In this document: positions 1-5,509 of the stretch, in pieces
Numbering within the stretch: the first letter of the stretch is position 1
How the letters are laid out: each line of letters begins with the position of its first letter
Assembly (NCBI GenBank): GCA_900550855.1
Contig: URTQ01000048.1
Location: forward strand, 1 to 9,947
Direction: 5' to 3'
From: an uncultured Eubacteriales bacterium
GTDB taxonomy: Bacteria; Bacillota; Clostridia; Christensenellales; CAG-917
DNA length: 9,947 nt
Position numbers and translations under genes: made by a program
Notes under the pieces: generated by a model
Databases searched by the model: none
What the model was told of the DNA's origin: nothing
The model's input: only the letters and a program-made list of their open reading frames with translations

Positions 1-47
1 CAGGCGGATGCCTCTGACACAGTTATTCGCTCAATAGCGCGGTTTTG

Positions 48-1187
48 TTAACTCGCATAAAAGTTAAGACCTATCTTACAATATCCCCCCAACCTATCGT
101 CGATACATTCAAAGTCGCTGCCTTCGAGCCATATGCTGACGTAGCAGTACATTATGTCGCCTTTTTCCATATCGACTTCGCGTTGGAAGACGAACTCGTC
201 GGAATAGAACGGCGTGGTTGCAAAGAAGCCGTTTTTGCGTTCCTCTGCGCGCTGTTCGATAGTGGTTAACGAATTTTCAAAATTTTTGACGTAATAATAC
301 GGGTCGTTTTTATTGACTTGCGACGTGAATACGCCCGGGTAGGACACATATTCGATGTACCCTTCCTCTGCCGTGCGGAAAGTGCCGTCGCCCTTTGCGT
401 TGATGTTCGAGCCTGCAAGACGTTCGTTTCTGGACAACGCCGCATAGATGTCCACAGAAGTGTTGTTTTCGAGTTCTTCGGATTCGTTTTTGAAACTCTG
501 TCCCCACATAACTCGCACCGCGTCGTGCAAGGCGTGCTTGTCGTATTCGAGCGTCATTTCGTAGTTGATATGCGCTTGTTCGTTGCCCGTGTTTTTGAGC
601 ATAAACGTAAAACGGATATACTGCTCGCCGTTGAGAGTGCCGAGTTCCACTTTGTCCGCTTCCAAACGCTCGACGACTTGCGCAATCGAATCGATTTTTT
701 CCGTTACGAACGTGTAGCGAGGATCGTAACTGAGATTCCACATATGATCCGGACCGTCTGCGTTGAGATAAGGCGTCCAAAAACTGTTGTCCATTGACAA
801 AGATATGGATTTTTCCTTATTGCGATTGTTTGCGGTGATTCGGATATTGTTCTCTTGAATGAACAAAAGCATAACGTAGACGATTGACGTCACGATAAGC
901 GAGAAAACGAGCATAATGAGCATTGCGCGCTTGACTTTGCGGCGGATTTCCTCTTGCTTGACCTTTTTTGACGCAACGATAGAATCTTCCCACTCTTTCT
1001 TCAAGCGGGATTGTTCCTTTTTTGCTGCCGCGGCGGATTTTTTGCCGCCTTTGGCAGATTTGGCAGATTTTTGCGGCTTATCTTGGGAAGATTCCGTCGC
1101 TTGCGGCGCGGATTGCGACGCAGATTCGGATTTTTCTTCGACAGCCGTATTTTCTGCCTGTACGTTGTTTTTGTCTTGTTCGCTCAT
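48..1187 (-). CDS. Membrane-anchored protein of unknown function
   Basis: I do not recognise this 379-residue protein. From the chosen ATG, residues 1-60 are low complexity, rich in Glu, Ser, Gln, Ala and Lys, and look disordered. Residues 60-87 are strongly charged and probably helical. Residues 88-110 form one hydrophobic segment (AMLIMLVFSLIVTSIVYVML) preceded by Arg and Lys, which places the N-terminus inside the cell. The remaining ~270 residues would be outside and are rich in predicted beta strand, with an Ig-like stretch around FTFMLKNTGNE. The frame is open upstream to 1280, but that extension is Arg/Lys/Cys-rich and reads like intergenic sequence, so I start at 1187. There is no clear Shine-Dalgarno sequence; the upstream bases are CCTAACAAAAACG. 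A TATAAT lies 20 bases before the ATG, implying a very short leader. No lipobox, catalytic motif or sorting signal was seen. Being a real gene is likely; the function is open. Confidence 0.8.
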   Translation of the reverse strand: MSEQDKNNVQAENTAVEEKSESASQSAPQATESSQDKPQKSAKSAKGGKKSAAAAKKEQSRLKKEWEDSIVASKKVKQEEIRRKVKRAMLIMLVFSLIVTSIVYVMLLFIQENNIRITANNRNKEKSISLSMDNSFWTPYLNADGPDHMWNLSYDPRYTFVTEKIDSIAQVVERLEADKVELGTLNGEQYIRFTFMLKNTGNEQAHINYEMTLEYDKHALHDAVRVMWGQSFKNESEELENNTSVDIYAALSRNERLAGSNINAKGDGTFRTAEEGYIEYVSYPGVFTSQVNKNDPYYYVKNFENSLTTIEQRAEERKNGFFATTPFYSDEFVFQREVDMEKGDIMYCYVSIWLEGSDFECIDDRLGGYCKIGLNFYAS

Positions 1188-1206
1188 CGTTTTTGTTAGG
1201 TTATGT

Positions 1207-1212
1207 ATTATA
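1207..1212 (-). promoter_or_regulatory. Candidate -10 box of the membrane-protein gene
   Basis: The minus strand reads TATAAT here, 20 bases before the ATG at 1187. At a 16-18 bp spacing the -35 position reads CCAAAA or CCCAAA, which is not a recognisable -35 box. The transcript leader would be only about 13 bases, which fits the missing Shine-Dalgarno sequence. Because the surrounding bases are very A/T-rich, a chance TATAAT is possible. Confidence 0.4.
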
Positions 1213-1234
1213 TTTTTTGTTGATTTTCTTTTTG

Positions 1235-1252
1235 GGAAGATTTGAATCTTCC
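1235..1252. promoter_or_regulatory. Perfect 8-2-8 palindrome upstream of the TATAAT
   Basis: The sequence GGAAGATT-TG-AATCTTCC is an uninterrupted inverted repeat with a 2-base centre. Its centre lies about 43 bases before the inferred transcription start of the membrane-protein gene, where a -35 box would otherwise be expected. It could be an operator or activator site for a dimeric regulator. It could also be part of a structured intergenic element, since a second hairpin lies next to it. Confidence 0.35.
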
Positions 1253-1256
1253 GCTT

Positions 1257-1271
1257 GCGTGCGCAGCACGC
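1257..1271. other. Short GC-rich hairpin
   Basis: GCGTGC-GCA-GCACGC forms a 6-bp stem with a 3-base loop, 4 bases from the 1235-1252 palindrome. No T-run follows on the minus strand, so it does not look like a terminator of the upstream EAL-like gene. Confidence 0.35.
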
Positions 1272-1381
1272 CCTCACCAAGCAGATAATCTTGCGAAACT
1301 GCGGCTTGATTCTTTATCCGTCTTGTTTTGATAGCAAAGATTCTCTGCGCGGTAGTAGCGCAATAAATCAAGCAAGGCTCT

Positions 1382-1409
1382 CGGCGATACGCACACTTGC
1401 GTGTTGCCG
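1382..1409 (-). other. Two-part hairpin just after the EAL-like gene
   Basis: On the minus strand CGGC pairs with GCCG, then a symmetric 3x3 internal loop follows, then ACGCA pairs with TGCGT around the loop AGTG. It begins 12 bases after the stop codon at 1421. The bases that follow (AGAGCCTTGCTTGATTTATT) are not a clean T-run. It may be a weak 3'-end structure or a processing site rather than a standard terminator. Confidence 0.3.
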
Positions 1410-1420
1410 TTGCCTTAGCG

Positions 1421-3223
1421 TCAATTTTTGCGCAACTTGTGATATGTGCCGTCGCCTGCAAAGTAGCCGTACGGGACCCACTTGCCTATCGTATCGTCGA
1501 AGTAGCCGTTGTCGACTATCTCGCCGTTGGGGTCGGTGTAGGTGTAGTCTATCCATCTGCCTTCTTCGTCAAAGTAGCCGTCGTAGACGTTGCCGTCTTT
1601 GTCCACCCACTGTGCGTTTTCGTTGTACGAGCCTTCCTTGCTTACGTCGAATTGCTCGTACTCAACCCAGTTGCCGTCAACGTCGAAGTAGCCGTTGAAA
1701 ACGTTTCCGTCCTCGTCGACCCACTGCCCTTTGTCGTTGTAACTGCCCACGAGTTCGGGTTCGTCCTTGTCCTTGCTTTCTATGTGCAACGTCACGCCGA
1801 AGCCTTGCATACCCGTATTCATTCCCAGTCCGCCGAAAAGGCTGTCCGACTTGTATTCGTTGAAAAGTTTTTCTTCCTTTTCGAAATCGGCTTTGATTTT
1901 TTTCGATTTCTTTGGTTTCTTGGGTGCGACGAATCCTGACGGTTTTTCGGGACGTATCGGCGCGGCGACACTGTTCTCTTTTTCCTCGACCACGACTTCT
2001 TTCTTTTCTTTTTCGGGCTCGGGCTTTACTTCCTCAACCTTGGGCGCGGTCTGCTCGGCAAGGGGTCTGTCTATGCCGAGTTCGCTTTTCTTTTGAGACG
2101 CAAACGACAGCGCAAGCGCGCTTTGTACGTCGCCCTCGTAGCGCATACGCGACATCTCGGTGATGAGTTTCTTCTCTCTTGCTTCTACTTCTTTGGGGTC
2201 TTGCTCGACAAGTTTTGACTGTATCTGCAATCTTTCCTCGGTCGCTTTCTTCGCATTGAGTTTTTGCTGTTCGAGTCGCACCTGATAAGGCGATTTCGCA
2301 AGTTCGGGACGAGGCGCGGACGGCATAACCTTTTCGCCGTCGGTTGCCTTTGCCTTTTCTATTGCCGCCGTACGCAACGCTTCGAGTTCGTCACGCTCGG
2401 CTTTTTCCTTTGCGGCGAGAATCTTTTGAAGTTTTTTGAGATACTGTTCCTTTTTCTCGCCTTCGGGGTCTTTGAGAAGCAAAAGTTCGTTGGTGACCCA
2501 ACGCGAAAGTTTGGAAACGCCTCTGCCCGTCATATACCCTACGCCCTCGCGTTTGAATCTCGTATACTGACTAGGCGTGTCCACGCCTTCCATAACGAAG
2601 CCTATCTTGTTGGCTTTGCAGAAACCTACGAGCATAGAAAGAACTTTTTTCTTGTTCTTGTCCGCGTCGAAATATTGCGCTTCGCATCTGAGATAATCGA
2701 AATTGAAATCGGCAAAAACGTCGAGCGAGTTGTAGTCCTCGCCGAACGCCGTCGCGCAAACTTTGTACCCTGCCTTGCGCAAGCGGTTGTATCTGTCCTT
2801 TCCGCCCTCGTCCAACTTTGCGAGCGAGGATACGAAAAAGGAAATTATCAATCCGTTTTTCTTGTAACCCAAATCTTTGAGCGTGGACAAAAGTATGTCG
2901 AAATCCTTGTCGTTTTCCAAAAAACGAGTGGACAAAGGAAGATTGTATGTAACGTCGGGAATGAGAAAGTTCTCTTTCATAACGAGATCGTAATTGACCA
3001 GTTCTTCGAGAGCGATGATATTGAGTTCGTTTATTCTAACCGAACCTTCCGCAATGTAGAAATAATTGCATACGCTCATTCTGCCGAGATAGCGGTCGTT
3101 CAAAATCTGGAACGCGTCCACAAAAGCGATCTTTTTCGTCTTGCCCGAAACGTCTGCTACCGCGCGGAAGAAGAAATCGATAGGCTTATACAGCGTTCTT
3201 TTTGCGTATGTCGTAGAATTCAT
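1421..3223 (-). CDS. Degenerate EAL-domain protein with C-terminal aromatic/glycine repeats
   Basis: This 600-residue protein begins with a divergent EAL fold, residues ~12-240. The best match is MEGVDTPSQYTRFKREGVGY (211-230), aligned with the EGVET..Q...L..LG..QGY end of EAL domains. Key catalytic residues are changed: the EAL signature reads DAF (36-38), the metal-binding DDFGTG reads TAFGED (158-163), and the usual Lys reads Arg (LRC, 178-180). It is therefore probably not a c-di-GMP phosphodiesterase but may bind a ligand or partner. Residues ~250-380 are charged and helical; 390-460 are Glu/Lys/Pro-rich; 463-476 are Gly/Met-rich; 493-590 hold repeats. There is no signal peptide or membrane segment, so it is likely cytoplasmic. 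AAGGTG lies 4 bases before the ATG and a near-consensus promoter lies upstream. It appears to be a single-gene unit or to read into the downstream membrane-protein gene. The family assignment rests on motif reading alone. Confidence 0.85.
   Translation of the reverse strand: MNSTTYAKRTLYKPIDFFFRAVADVSGKTKKIAFVDAFQILNDRYLGRMSVCNYFYIAEGSVRINELNIIALEELVNYDLVMKENFLIPDVTYNLPLSTRFLENDKDFDILLSTLKDLGYKKNGLIISFFVSSLAKLDEGGKDRYNRLRKAGYKVCATAFGEDYNSLDVFADFNFDYLRCEAQYFDADKNKKKVLSMLVGFCKANKIGFVMEGVDTPSQYTRFKREGVGYMTGRGVSKLSRWVTNELLLLKDPEGEKKEQYLKKLQKILAAKEKAERDELEALRTAAIEKAKATDGEKVMPSAPRPELAKSPYQVRLEQQKLNAKKATEERLQIQSKLVEQDPKEVEAREKKLITEMSRMRYEGDVQSALALSFASQKKSELGIDRPLAEQTAPKVEEVKPEPEKEKKEVVVEEKENSVAAPIRPEKPSGFVAPKKPKKSKKIKADFEKEEKLFNEYKSDSLFGGLGMNTGMQGFGVTLHIESKDKDEPELVGSYNDKGQWVDEDGNVFNGYFDVDGNWVEYEQFDVSKEGSYNENAQWVDKDGNVYDGYFDEEGRWIDYTYTDPNGEIVDNGYFDDTIGKWVPYGYFAGDGTYHKLRKN
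1424..1747 (-). repeat. In-gene repeats encoding GYFD..G.W units
   Basis: The last 108 codons of the EAL-like gene contain two ~38-residue units and a partial third. Unit 1 (1747-1634) starts GSYNDKGQWVDEDGNV and unit 2 (1633 to about 1517) starts GSYNENAQWVDKDGNV. Each continues with GYFD..G.W and an acidic spacer. A final partial unit reads NGYFDDTIGKWVPYGYF. At the DNA level the plus-strand string AAGTAGCCG (complement of the GYF codons) recurs four times. Tyr, Trp, Phe, Gly and Asp dominate. The pattern recalls aromatic/glycine boxes (EAGR-like) known from mycoplasma cytoskeletal proteins, an analogy I cannot test here. Confidence 0.8.
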
Positions 3224-3284
3224 TGCTCACCTTGCGTGCGTGCGCGCAGTGCGCATACACGATACTTTCCCTATATACTCAATA

Positions 3285-3313
3285 ATTATAACATCGCGCA
3301 CGCGACTTTGCAA
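3285..3313 (-). promoter_or_regulatory. Vegetative-type promoter of the EAL-like gene
   Basis: The minus strand reads TTGCAA (3313-3308), a 17-base spacer, then TATAAT (3290-3285). The start codon is 62 bases below the -10. The inferred ~55-base leader contains a small stem (TGCGC, 3255-3251, with GCGCA, 3245-3241) that ends 8 bases before the AAGGTG ribosome site, so it could affect translation. Confidence 0.75.
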
Positions 3314-3370
3314 TATCTTTTGCGGTATCTTATCGGCACTTTTGTATGATTATTTTTGCTTTTGTACGGC

Positions 3371-3404
3371 GAAAAACAAAAACACCCCGAAAAACGAGGT
3401 GTTT
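3371..3404 (-). terminator. Rho-independent terminator of tRNA-Leu
   Basis: On the minus strand AAACACCTCG (3404-3395) pairs with CGGGGTGTTT (3389-3380) around a TTTTT loop. This gives a 10-bp stem with one T-G wobble, followed by TTGTTTTT. It starts at the last base of the tRNA CCA end. Confidence 0.85.
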
Positions 3405-3490
3405 GGTGCCGAAAATCGGGGTCGAACCGATACGATGTTGCCACCGAGGGATTTTAAGTCCCTTGCGTCTGCCTATTCCGCCATTCCGGC
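3404..3490 (-). tRNA. tRNA-Leu, anticodon UAA
   Basis: The 87-base minus-strand sequence starts GCCGGAATGGCGG and ends TTTCGGCACCA. The acceptor stem GCCGGAA pairs with TTTCGGC (one G-T), and the CCA end is encoded. The anticodon stem AGGGA/TCCCT encloses CTTAAAA, giving UAA. The T arm is ATCGG-TTCGACC-CCGAT. A long variable region (CGGTGGCAACATCGT) fits the class II structure of Leu tRNAs. The gene has its own promoter and terminator. Confidence 0.97.
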
Positions 3491-3516
3491 ATTGAAACTT
3501 GTTTTAATTGTATGAA

Positions 3517-3545
3517 ATTGTAGCACTACAAAGAAAAATTGTAAA
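3517..3545 (-). promoter_or_regulatory. Promoter of tRNA-Leu
   Basis: The minus strand reads TTTACA (3545-3540), a 17-base spacer, then TACAAT (3522-3517). The tRNA begins 27 bases further on. A second TACAAT occurs at 3512-3507, closer to the tRNA, and could be an alternative -10, though it lacks a matching -35. Confidence 0.75.
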
Positions 3546-3569
3546 GCACAACAAAACGCTTTTGCATAT

Positions 3570-3597
3570 AAAAAAGAATTCCTGCGGAATCCTTTTT
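3570..3597 (-). terminator. Terminator of the four-helix-bundle gene
   Basis: On the minus strand GGATTCC (3592-3586) pairs with GGAATTC (3582-3576) around GCA. Flanking A-runs pair with the start of a T-run (TTTTTT, 3575-3570). It lies 30 bases after the stop codon at 3623 and separates this gene from the tRNA-Leu promoter. Confidence 0.8.
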
Positions 3598-3622
3598 CTT
3601 TCGATACGGCGCTATGCTCTGC

Positions 3623-3976
3623 TCATTCGGCTTTTGCCGCCTCGCTTTCCTTCGCTATGGTCGAGATGAGCATCTTCTTAATCTCGATACATTTTTCAAG
3701 AATCATTCTGTCCGAATAGTACGTTCCGCTTTCAATGAGCAACTCTATCCAGTATTCCGTTTCCGAACAATCTTTGAGCGCGTCTTGCAGTTTTTTGATG
3801 AAGTCCGTCTTGTCTTGCAAGCAGTACGCTTCCCTCACTCTTGCGCCGATACTCGCGCCCGACAGCATAAGTTGATTGACAAGCACGGTTTCGCGTTTAT
3901 CGATTTTGATTTGATTGCAGAGTTTGATGATGTCGAGAGCAAACGATTTCGATTTTTGAGCGAGCGGACTTTCCAT
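3623..3976 (-). CDS. Four-helix bundle protein (23S rRNA intervening-sequence family)
   Basis: This 117-residue all-helical protein resembles the four-helix-bundle family first known from open frames inside 23S rRNA intervening sequences. Family landmarks are LMLSGASIGARVREAY (residues ~36-51, aligned with the usual SGxSIGANIAEA) and ETEYWIELL (71-79, aligned with ETxYWLxLL). The length is typical of the family (~115-130). The biochemical role of the family is not established. Here the gene is free-standing, not inside an rRNA, and sits between two tRNA transcription units. It has its own near-consensus promoter, a good ribosome site (AGGTAGGG, 6 bases before the ATG) and its own terminator. 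Such a cassette layout is compatible with independent acquisition, but no flanking repeats or mobility gene were seen. Confidence 0.93.
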   Translation of the reverse strand: MESPLAQKSKSFALDIIKLCNQIKIDKRETVLVNQLMLSGASIGARVREAYCLQDKTDFIKKLQDALKDCSETEYWIELLIESGTYYSDRMILEKCIEIKKMLISTIAKESEAAKAE

Positions 3977-4005
3977 TCTATTCCCTACCTTTGATTGCTA
4001 CGGAT

Positions 4006-4034
4006 ATGATAGCACCAAACCGCCGAAATGTAAA
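4006..4034 (-). promoter_or_regulatory. Promoter of the four-helix-bundle gene
   Basis: The minus strand reads TTTACA (4034-4029), a 17-base spacer, then TATCAT (4011-4006). The ATG at 3976 is 29 bases below the -10, leaving a leader of about 23 bases that carries the ribosome site. Confidence 0.75.
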
Positions 4035-4171
4035 TAGCGATTTGAGCGTTTTGTGTCGATAAAAGCGAAAAGAATAAGCCGAATAGAAAAGCAACTCACA
4101 CATTTGCTTGTCGCAGACGAATTTCAAGCGTTTTACGCATTTCACAAAATCGCGTAGCGGATTTATTTCGT

Positions 4172-4198
4172 AAAAAAATATCTCGCCAAAAGCGAGAT
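4172..4198 (-). terminator. Terminator of the tRNA-Gly/tRNA-Cys unit
   Basis: On the minus strand ATCTCGC (4198-4192) pairs perfectly with GCGAGAT (4186-4180) around TTTTG, followed by A and seven T. It begins 9 bases after the tRNA-Cys CCA end. Confidence 0.9.
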
Positions 4199-4206
4199 GT
4201 TTTTTT

Positions 4207-4280
4207 TGGAGGCATCACCCAGACTTGAACTGGGGGTGAGGATTTTGCAGACCCTTGCCTTACCTCTTGGCTATGATGCC
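4207..4280 (-). tRNA. tRNA-Cys, anticodon GCA
   Basis: The 74-base minus-strand sequence starts GGCATCATAGCC and ends GGGTGATGCCTCCA. The acceptor stem GGCATCA pairs fully with TGATGCC, and the CCA end is encoded. The anticodon loop CTGCAAA gives GCA. Base 73 is U, the known identity base of tRNA-Cys. It follows tRNA-Gly by 41 bases and shares its promoter and terminator. Confidence 0.97.
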
Positions 4281-4284
4281 ATAC

Positions 4285-4314
4285 GCCACTTTTAGGGTGA
4301 TGCCCTTTCGTGGC
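4285..4314 (-). other. Hairpin in the tRNA-Gly/tRNA-Cys spacer, complementary to the tRNA-Cys 3' end
   Basis: The spacer can fold with GCCAC (4314-4310) pairing GTGGC (4289-4285) and, inside, AGGG pairing CCCT around CATCA. Its central GGCATCACCC (4304-4295) begins with the same seven bases as the tRNA-Cys 5' acceptor strand. It is also a perfect 10-base complement of the tRNA-Cys 3' end GGGTGATGCC (4220-4211). It may be a processing signal, a folding competitor or a remnant of a duplicated tRNA. Confidence 0.45.
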
Positions 4315-4321
4315 TATTCGT

Positions 4322-4396
4322 TGGAGCGGGAGACGGGATTCGGACCCGCGACTTTCACCTTGGCAAGGTGACACTCTACCACTGAGTCACTCCCGC
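4322..4396 (-). tRNA. tRNA-Gly, anticodon GCC
   Basis: The 75-base minus-strand sequence starts GCGGGAGTGACTCAG and ends CTCCCGCTCCA. The acceptor stem GCGGGAG pairs with CTCCCGC. The anticodon stem CACCT/AGGTG encloses TGCCA with flanking T and A (loop TTGCCAA), giving GCC. The T loop is TCCGAAT, and the CCA end is encoded. It is first in a two-tRNA unit. Confidence 0.97.
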
Positions 4397-4412
4397 ACTC
4401 GATTGCTTTAAC

Positions 4413-4441
4413 AATATATCAAAAACAAACGGATTTGGCAA
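4413..4441 (-). promoter_or_regulatory. Promoter of the tRNA-Gly/tRNA-Cys unit
   Basis: The minus strand reads TTGCCA (4441-4436), a 17-base spacer, then TATATT (4418-4413). The tRNA starts 17 bases further. The -35 lies 31 bases after the ispA stop codon. A weak 6-bp stem (AACTTT/AAAGTT, 4443-4457) lies between them but lacks a T-run, so read-through from ispA into the tRNAs is possible. Confidence 0.75.
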
Positions 4442-4472
4442 CAACTTTTTGAAAGTTTGCGCCATATTCTCT

Positions 4473-5288
4473 TTATTTTTGTCTATTGCAAAGCGCGTCG
4501 GCAAATTCGGACAATTCTTTTGCGCCCGAAAAGTTCAAACTTATCTCTCTTGCTCTCTGCGTTTTGGCATTGAGCAACGCGCGCGTTTCGTCCGCGCCGA
4601 GCACCGACACTATGCTTCCGTCCTCGCCCTCGTCCAAAAGGTCGTCGGCAAGTTGGAAGGCAACGCCGATATTCAAAGCGTATTCGCCGATTTTTTCTAT
4701 CTGCTCGAAATCGGCGTTCGCGCATATCGCGCCCGAGGTGAACGCGCCTGCGATTAAAGCGGCGGTTTTTTGCGAGTACATATCGAGAAAATCGTCCGCA
4801 ATCTCGCAACCGTGCAAATCGTTGGCTTGTCCGAGCACCATACGTTTTGCCGCGCCGGTTATCTCTTGCGCCGCCCTTGCGAAATGCGAGCCGTACACTC
4901 TTGCGCCGTCAAGCAACACGCACGAAGCGAGCGTAAGCAGTTGGTCGCCTATCAGAATGCCGTTTGCGTGTCCGAACTTTTTGTGTACGGAAAGTTTGCC
5001 TCTGCGATAGTCGTCGTTGTCCATTGCGGGCAAATCGTCGTGAACGAGCGAATAGTTGTGGATAAGTTCGACCGCCACCGCAAGACAGATAACTTCGTCG
5101 ACTTCGGCGTCTTTGCCTATTGCGCGCGCGCCGTAATACACGCAAAGCGGACGCACGCGTTTGCCGCCGTCGAGAGCGGCGTAACGCATACCCTCGTCGA
5201 TGACGGAATTGCCCTCGCCTATTGCATTTTTGAGCGACTGCTCGAACATAACGAGAAATTCGTTTTTGTCAATCGTCGAAATTTTCAT
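4473..5288 (-). CDS. ispA: Farnesyl diphosphate synthase (geranyltranstransferase) family
   Basis: This enzyme would join isopentenyl diphosphate to an allylic diphosphate, making farnesyl (or geranylgeranyl) diphosphate for quinone, undecaprenyl and other isoprenoid synthesis in the cytoplasm. The 271-residue protein shows GGKRVRP (41-47), the first aspartate-rich motif DDLPAMD (84-90) within HNYSLVHDDLPAMDNDD, RRGK, GQANDLHG, YSQKTAAL, and the second motif DDLLD (215-219). The Tyr-Ser pair before the first motif matches short-chain FPP synthases such as E. coli IspA. After DDLLD the usual loop with GK..G.D....K.T is missing and the text goes straight to EGEDGSIVSVLG, making the protein ~20-25 residues shorter than usual. 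The ATG at 5288 follows the xseB stop as TGATTATG, suggesting translational coupling; the in-frame extension to 5381 lies inside xseB and is not used. Confidence 0.95.
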   Translation of the reverse strand: MKISTIDKNEFLVMFEQSLKNAIGEGNSVIDEGMRYAALDGGKRVRPLCVYYGARAIGKDAEVDEVICLAVAVELIHNYSLVHDDLPAMDNDDYRRGKLSVHKKFGHANGILIGDQLLTLASCVLLDGARVYGSHFARAAQEITGAAKRMVLGQANDLHGCEIADDFLDMYSQKTAALIAGAFTSGAICANADFEQIEKIGEYALNIGVAFQLADDLLDEGEDGSIVSVLGADETRALLNAKTQRAREISLNFSGAKELSEFADALCNRQK

Positions 5289-5290
5289 AA

Positions 5291-5509
5291 TCAGTCGAGT
5301 TTCAATTCTTCGGTGAGATTGTTGATGTCGTCCACAAGCAAAGCGAGTTTGCCTTTTTCGGCTTTGAGGTCGGCAATGCAAACCTTGCTGAGTTCGATAC
5401 CCTTTTCAAAAGCCTTGACCGCCTCGTCGAGAGGAATGTCGCCTTCGAGTTGTTTTACGATTGCTTCAAGTTCGCCCAAAGCGTCCTCAAACTTTTTGAT
5501 TTCAGCCAT
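5291..5509 (-). CDS. xseB: Exodeoxyribonuclease VII small subunit
   Basis: This 72-residue protein fits the small subunit, several copies of which bind the XseA chain to form exonuclease VII, a metal-independent single-strand DNA exonuclease. It shows the family pattern FEDALGELEAIVKQLEGD (7-24), then IPLDEAVKAFEKGIELSKVC (25-44), a two-helix hairpin. The length is typical (60-80). Its ATG overlaps the end of xseA by 8 bases, and only 2 bases separate its stop from the ispA ATG, so the three genes are probably one transcript with coupled translation. The same gene order occurs in Bacillus and many Clostridia. Confidence 0.96.
   Translation of the reverse strand: MAEIKKFEDALGELEAIVKQLEGDIPLDEAVKAFEKGIELSKVCIADLKAEKGKLALLVDDINNLTEELKLD

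Noticed and set aside
1188..1280. N-terminal extension of the membrane protein to 1280
   Set aside because: The extra 31 residues are basic and Cys-rich, span the palindrome and TATAAT, and lack a ribosome site.
1397..1939. 180-codon plus-strand frame rich in Val and Ala
   Set aside because: Mirror of the repeat-coding end of the EAL-like gene; the composition follows from the complementary repeats.
2264..3349. 361-codon open frame on the plus strand
   Set aside because: It is antisense to the EAL-like gene, rich in Phe, Arg, Cys and His, with no ribosome site or family motif; the opposite frame has clear protein-like sequence.
4096..4374. 92-codon minus-strand frame across the tRNA genes
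   Set aside because: It overlaps both tRNA-Gly and tRNA-Cys and the terminator; the reading frame is incidental.
3404..4396. Integrated element using a tRNA as attachment site
   Set aside because: No duplicated tRNA 3' end, integrase or flanking direct repeat was found around the three tRNAs.
4443..4457. AACTTT/AAAGTT stem as the ispA terminator
   Set aside because: Only six A/T-rich pairs and no T-run after it on the minus strand.
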